The notes under the pieces: generated by a model
What the model saw: the letters and a program-made list of their open reading frames with translations, nothing else
Told to the model about the DNA's origin: nothing
Databases searched by the model: none
Made by a program: the position numbers and the translations under genes
Shown: positions 22,522-23,643 of the stretch, in pieces
Layout of the letters: every line of letters begins with the position of its first letter
How positions within the stretch are numbered: position 1 is the stretch's first letter
NCBI GenBank assembly: GCA_041745535.1
Contig: JBGTIS010000284.1
Coordinates: 1 to 23,643, forward strand
Direction: 5' to 3'
Origin: JBGTIS01 sp041745535
GTDB taxonomy: Bacteria; Bacteroidota; Bacteroidia; Cytophagales; Cyclobacteriaceae
Length of the DNA stretch: 23,643 bases

Positions 22522-22998
22522 ATGGAAAGAATTTCGTTGAAAGATGCTCCCGTAGGTTTATATTTGGTGGTATTACAGGTAGAGAATTACGTAAGGCAAA
22601 GTGGATTAGATCCGAAATTACTGCACCTGATGCGGTATCGTGTTTCGCGAATTAACCACTGCGGATATTGTCTGGATATGCACTTTAAAGAGGCGATTCA
22701 TCATGGCGAAGACCTGCAACGCCTTTATTCCCTGTCGGCCTGGGAGGAATGTCCTTATTATTCTGATAAAGAAAGGGCGGCACTGGCCTTTGCCGAAGCG
22801 CTTACCGAGTTGCCCAGCCGCCATGTAGATGATGTCCAGTTTGACAGGCTCAGCCAGTTTTTCTCCAAAGAGGAAATTGCCATCCTAACGGTAGCCAATG
22901 CCCAGATCAATACCTGGAACCGGATTACCCAGAGTTTCGGAACCATTCTGGGAACTTATCAGGTTAAAAAAGAAAACAGGAAAGAAGCTGCCGTTTAG
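22522..22998 (+). CDS. Carboxymuconolactone decarboxylase/AhpD-family protein
   Basis: A 158-residue all-helical protein of the AhpD-like superfamily. The redox motif is HCGYCLDMH (46-54), with the Cys47-X-X-Cys50 pair and His54. It is followed by the typical WEECPYYSDKERAALAFAEA (74-93) and ILTVANAQINTWNRITQSFG (121-140). Members of this subgroup are thiol-dependent peroxidases or alkylhydroperoxidase-like proteins. They are often encoded near sigma factors or quinone-handling genes, but none is beside it here. The decarboxylase name is historical, because CxxC-bearing members are not decarboxylases. It is a single gene with a terminator directly after. Confidence 0.9.
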   Translation: MERISLKDAPVGLYLVVLQVENYVRQSGLDPKLLHLMRYRVSRINHCGYCLDMHFKEAIHHGEDLQRLYSLSAWEECPYYSDKERAALAFAEALTELPSRHVDDVQFDRLSQFFSKEEIAILTVANAQINTWNRITQSFGTILGTYQVKKENRKEAAV

Positions 22999-23007
22999 AT
23001 TAAAATG

Positions 23008-23041
23008 AAAAACCGAAGGCGTTGAATCGTCTTCGGTTTTT
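23008..23041. terminator. Bidirectional rho-independent terminator
   Basis: AAAAACCGAAG (23008-23018) pairs perfectly with CTTCGGTTTTT (23031-23041), and three more inner pairs (one G-T) leave a 6-nt loop TTGAAT. The A-run on one side and T-run on the other let it serve both the AhpD-like gene and the convergent folE. Confidence 0.9.
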
Positions 23042-23085
23042 AAAACTTATAGCTGATTTTTGCTGCCTGCTTCAAAACAGTCAGG

Positions 23086-23643
23086 TTAATCCTGTGTATC
23101 TAACTGAATATATGTCAGAAATTCCTGTTTGGTATTTTCTTCCTGAAATTTACCACTATAGAAGGCTGTTACCGTGCTGCTGTTCACGTCGCTGATACCA
23201 CGGGACGACACACACAAATGTTTGGCATCGATGAGCACGGCCACATCGTCGGTTTGCAGCGATTGTTTAAATTCATTGGCGAGTTGCACGGTTAGTCTTT
23301 CCTGTACCTGTGGCCGCTTGGCATAATACTGTACCATACGATTGATTTTAGAAAGCCCGATTACTTTACCGCTTGAAATATAAGCCACATGGGCTTTTCC
23401 GATAATAGGTACAAAGTGATGCTCGCAATTAGAATAAAAAGTAATGTTCTTCTCAACAAGCATTTCATTGTACTTATACTTGTTTTCAAAAAGCGTTACT
23501 TTAGGTTTGTTTTTAGGATTTAACCCACCAAATATTTCCTTCACATACATTTTAGCTACCCGGTGTGGCGTGCCTTTCAGGCTGTCATCAGTTAAATCCA
23601 AACCCATAATCCGCATAATTTCCCGGAAATGCTTCTCAATCAG
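23086..23643 (-). CDS. folE: GTP cyclohydrolase I, 5' end outside the window
   Basis: First enzyme of tetrahydrofolate and pterin biosynthesis, converting GTP to 7,8-dihydroneopterin triphosphate. 185 codons are visible. The frame is open to the edge (LIEKHFREI before the internal ATG at 23616), so the gene starts beyond the window. Numbering from that internal Met, the zinc site is formed by Cys64 and His67 in SNCEHHFVP (62-70) and Cys135 in KHLCVSSRG (132-140). GKAHVAYI (73-80) and RPQVQERLT (101-109) are conserved active-site and GTP-binding elements. All catalytic residues appear intact, and the sequence is a canonical type IA enzyme. It converges on the AhpD-like gene across a shared terminator. 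Confidence 0.95.
   Translation of the reverse strand: MIEKHFREIMRIMGLDLTDDSLKGTPHRVAKMYVKEIFGGLNPKNKPKVTLFENKYKYNEMLVEKNITFYSNCEHHFVPIIGKAHVAYISSGKVIGLSKINRMVQYYAKRPQVQERLTVQLANEFKQSLQTDDVAVLIDAKHLCVSSRGISDVNSSTVTAFYSGKFQEENTKQEFLTYIQLDTQD

Noticed and set aside
22290..22655. Plus-strand frame overlapping the start of the AhpD-like gene
   Set aside because: It overlaps a clear gene by over 130 bp in another frame and has no recognisable domain.

Overview
The window looks like a chromosomal segment from a member of the Bacteroidota, most likely a Cytophagales-type bacterium. The evidence is a type IX secretion component (PorZ) with a C-terminal sorting-like domain, upstream sequences matching the Bacteroidota promoter (TTTG, 19 bases, TAnnTTTG), little Shine-Dalgarno signal before genes, a BlaI/M56-peptidase pair, and lipoproteins with an acidic stretch after the lipobox. 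No rRNA, tRNA, complete insertion sequence or CRISPR array was seen.

Layout. 1-1323 is the 3' part of a secreted alpha/beta hydrolase gene. 1386-4112 is an accessory island of gene debris: a small secreted peptide, a 41-bp tandem repeat, an MNT nucleotidyltransferase whose HEPN partner has an internal deletion, two hairpin elements with complementary ends that suggest an integron-like cassette, a truncated Crp/Fnr regulator, a probable group II intron relic, and an AT-rich FkbM-type methyltransferase gene. 4113-9319 holds NDH-2, a GNAT acetyltransferase, a PL10-like pectate lyase, a membrane-anchored DNA/RNA endonuclease and a Tat-exported TIM-barrel isomerase-like protein. 9398-11261 is a BlaI repressor/M56 peptidase operon on the minus strand, with a twin-dyad operator. 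11472-14199 holds an RsuA-family pseudouridine synthase and a WcaJ-type sugar phosphotransferase with a well-matched promoter and a long leader. 14231-16396 holds ChrA and a 2-oxoglutarate/Fe(II) oxygenase as a pair. 16483-17316 is a lipoprotein. 17370-21026 is a tightly packed tdk-porZ-recO operon. 21194-22998 holds a conserved Bacteroidota protein of unknown function and an AhpD-like protein. The window ends inside folE.

How it fits together. Most of the window is ordinary core metabolism and envelope biology. Three parts stand out: the cassette-like toxin-antitoxin remnant at about 2.0-3.1 kb, the BlaI operator architecture, and a thymidine kinase that has lost three of its four expected zinc ligands. 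The cassette interpretation is the most novel and also the least certain. It rests on inverted-repeat geometry read by eye.
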